From: Meandrina meandrites
Lineage: Eukaryota; Cnidaria; Anthozoa; Scleractinia; Meandrinidae
Assembly (NCBI GenBank): GCA_963693305.1
Contig: OY855911.1
Coordinates: 30,582,939 to 30,646,938, forward strand
Length of the DNA stretch: 64,000 bases
Direction of reading: 5' to 3'
In this document: piece by piece, positions 62,803-64,000 of the stretch
How the letters are laid out: every line of letters starts with the position of its first letter
How positions within the stretch are numbered: position 1 is the stretch's first letter
Translations under genes and position numbers: made by a program
Notes under the pieces: generated by a model
The model's input: only the letters and a program-made list of their open reading frames with translations
Databases searched by the model: none
What the model was told of the DNA's origin: nothing

Positions 62803-64000
62803 TTACTGTCCTTGGTTTTCGATAATGACACCACTAGCATCATTTTGGCAGCAGCTGTCTGCAGTGCTTCTGTATTTGCATGCTCCTATGCATGGCAGTC
62901 CCACACTCTGGCAACTACACTTCTTTGATTAACATCCTGATTTGCAGCCGCAGTTAACCATCTCTTCCCAAATTTAAGGTACGGGGACAAGAGACATAAG
63001 CTTGGCTACCAGCTTGCCATTCAGTTTTGTAGTGTGGAGTGTGTAACGTGCTTGTTTGCATACCATTGCTTGGAAGTGCTCCCTTCCAATATGCCATCGT
63101 GCTGCATCACTCGTTGGGGGAAGAGCTGGTGACCGGCATCTAGAAAACAACGTTGCGCGCGCTTTATTGCAGTTCTCTGCATCAGTTACACTAGAGATTC
63201 CGCAAATAAATGTCTCAACGGACCTTACTGTCGAATCATGCAGATCACCATTTTCTAGGTTTCTCAGGAGCCTCTGGTGTTCTGTGAACGTCTTCCATGA
63301 CGTTTTCTTGCTGTGGCCTGCAAACTACGAGACTGTGTCACAGCCGGTTATCGCATGAAAGGAGAGAATGGTTTCCACCCCAGGGACTGTTTGCTTTAGA
63401 TTCTCTCGAATCATGTGAGTTGGCAGATACTTCGGCTTCTTAGACGTACCGACTTTCATCCACAATTGCTTGCAGCTCATTTTGTCGAAGTGGCAAACTA
63501 AAAGGAGAAACACATCCGTGTCTTGACAAAGACGACAAGAAACTCTGCATCTGAATTTAAACAATGTACAATCACTCGAGTGTCCGCCTCTTTATGGAAT
63601 CCTTTAAGGGCTCTGATGTCGATGTTAGTGTGGGAACACTTAACCGTATCTTCCTCCTCGAATCCACCACCAACAATGATGATTTTATTGGCTGGGGTTC
63701 CTACAATTAGCTTTTCTGAGCGGAAGCGCGCTAGATCTACCTTGTTTTCATCAAGAGCCAGAAAGTTAGACCAGGACTTAGTCGAGGTACGGAGCCATCT
63801 TTAATAACTCTTCTAATGGGTGGGTGGCCTCGGGAACGCTTCTTTCTAGTTGCGCACTTGATCGATGTCTCCCTGTATCTGTCAAACGTTACATCTATTC
63901 GATCAAAATCCTTTCCAGAGACAAACACAGCATTCACAAATTTATCTGCGAGATCATCAAAAGTGTTGCACTCTGAAGGTCGTCCTAGACGCATGACCAA
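62803..64000 (-). pseudogene. Broken multi-copy gene with EADTR/DTD/GCDT motifs and CXC-like tail, runs off right edge
   Basis: Reading the minus strand from 64000: an N-terminal part (RRVIKDGSVP), a frame change near 63790 into SWSNFLALDENKVDLARF, the motif HKEADTRVIVH (about 63600), another frame change near 63535 into QDTDVFLLL, then FHAITGCDTVS followed at once by TAG (about 63328) before FAGHSKKT. Further on are conserved-looking GISSVTDAE and LPPTSDAARWH segments. The end (about 62950-62803) is Cys-rich (CGCKSGC, stop, KKCSC), resembling a tesmin/TSO1 CXC motif. The spaced acidic motifs EAD, DTD and GCD recall FEN/XPG-like nuclease active sites, but that is inference. At least two frameshifts and two stops make this copy non-functional. 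Confidence 0.65.

Overview
The window is animal nuclear DNA, most likely from an anthozoan cnidarian (probably a stony coral). This rests on short exons in long introns, unmistakable metazoan cilium proteins, PAN/EGF/C-type-lectin secreted proteins, and many tRNA-derived SINEs, MITEs and non-LTR fragments of the kind common in coral genomes. There are no operons, prokaryotic genes or CRISPR arrays. The species call is inference.

Positions 1-16160 hold the 3' two thirds of CFAP44 (+ strand): 24 hand-traced exons that keep a single reading frame to the stop at 15971-15973, about 1,297 residues. A complete intronless gene for a coiled-coil/MYND zinc-finger protein lies antisense inside one intron (7810-8430). 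Positions 17148-37846 hold CEP164 on the minus strand, apparently complete: 32 exons, about 1,474 residues, running tail-to-tail with CFAP44. Both proteins act in cilia, CFAP44 on the axoneme and CEP164 on the distal appendages of the mother centriole. Three small 3' exons of CEP164 lie beyond the apparent stop at 18184 and supply the real C-terminus.

Positions 37847-46842 are a repeat-dominated interval. In order it holds an unidentified divergent ORF, a Tc1/mariner-like remnant, a LINE 3' end, about 1 kb of a 16-bp GC-rich minisatellite, a TA-flanked MITE, and a 2.2-kb foldback element with arms of about 0.8 kb.

Positions 46843-60854 hold two minus-strand paralogous genes for secreted PAN-EGF-EGF-CTLD lectins (about 324 and 373 residues). 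Both were assembled across phase-compatible introns. The first carries a dead EGF exon and a decayed RTE-like LINE in one intron. The second carries a Tc1/mariner-like MITE with another MITE nested in it. They are probably recognition or adhesion lectins, with Ca2+/sugar-site motifs that differ between copies (QPN versus EPN).

Positions 60855-64000 hold mobile-element debris: a lone helicase motif-I ORF, a degenerate T/G-rich repeat, and a broken multi-copy gene with HKEADTR, DTD and GCDT motifs plus a CXC-like cysteine tail, running off the right edge.

Exon coordinates were placed by hand from GT/GC...AG signals and frame continuity. They have not been checked against transcripts.
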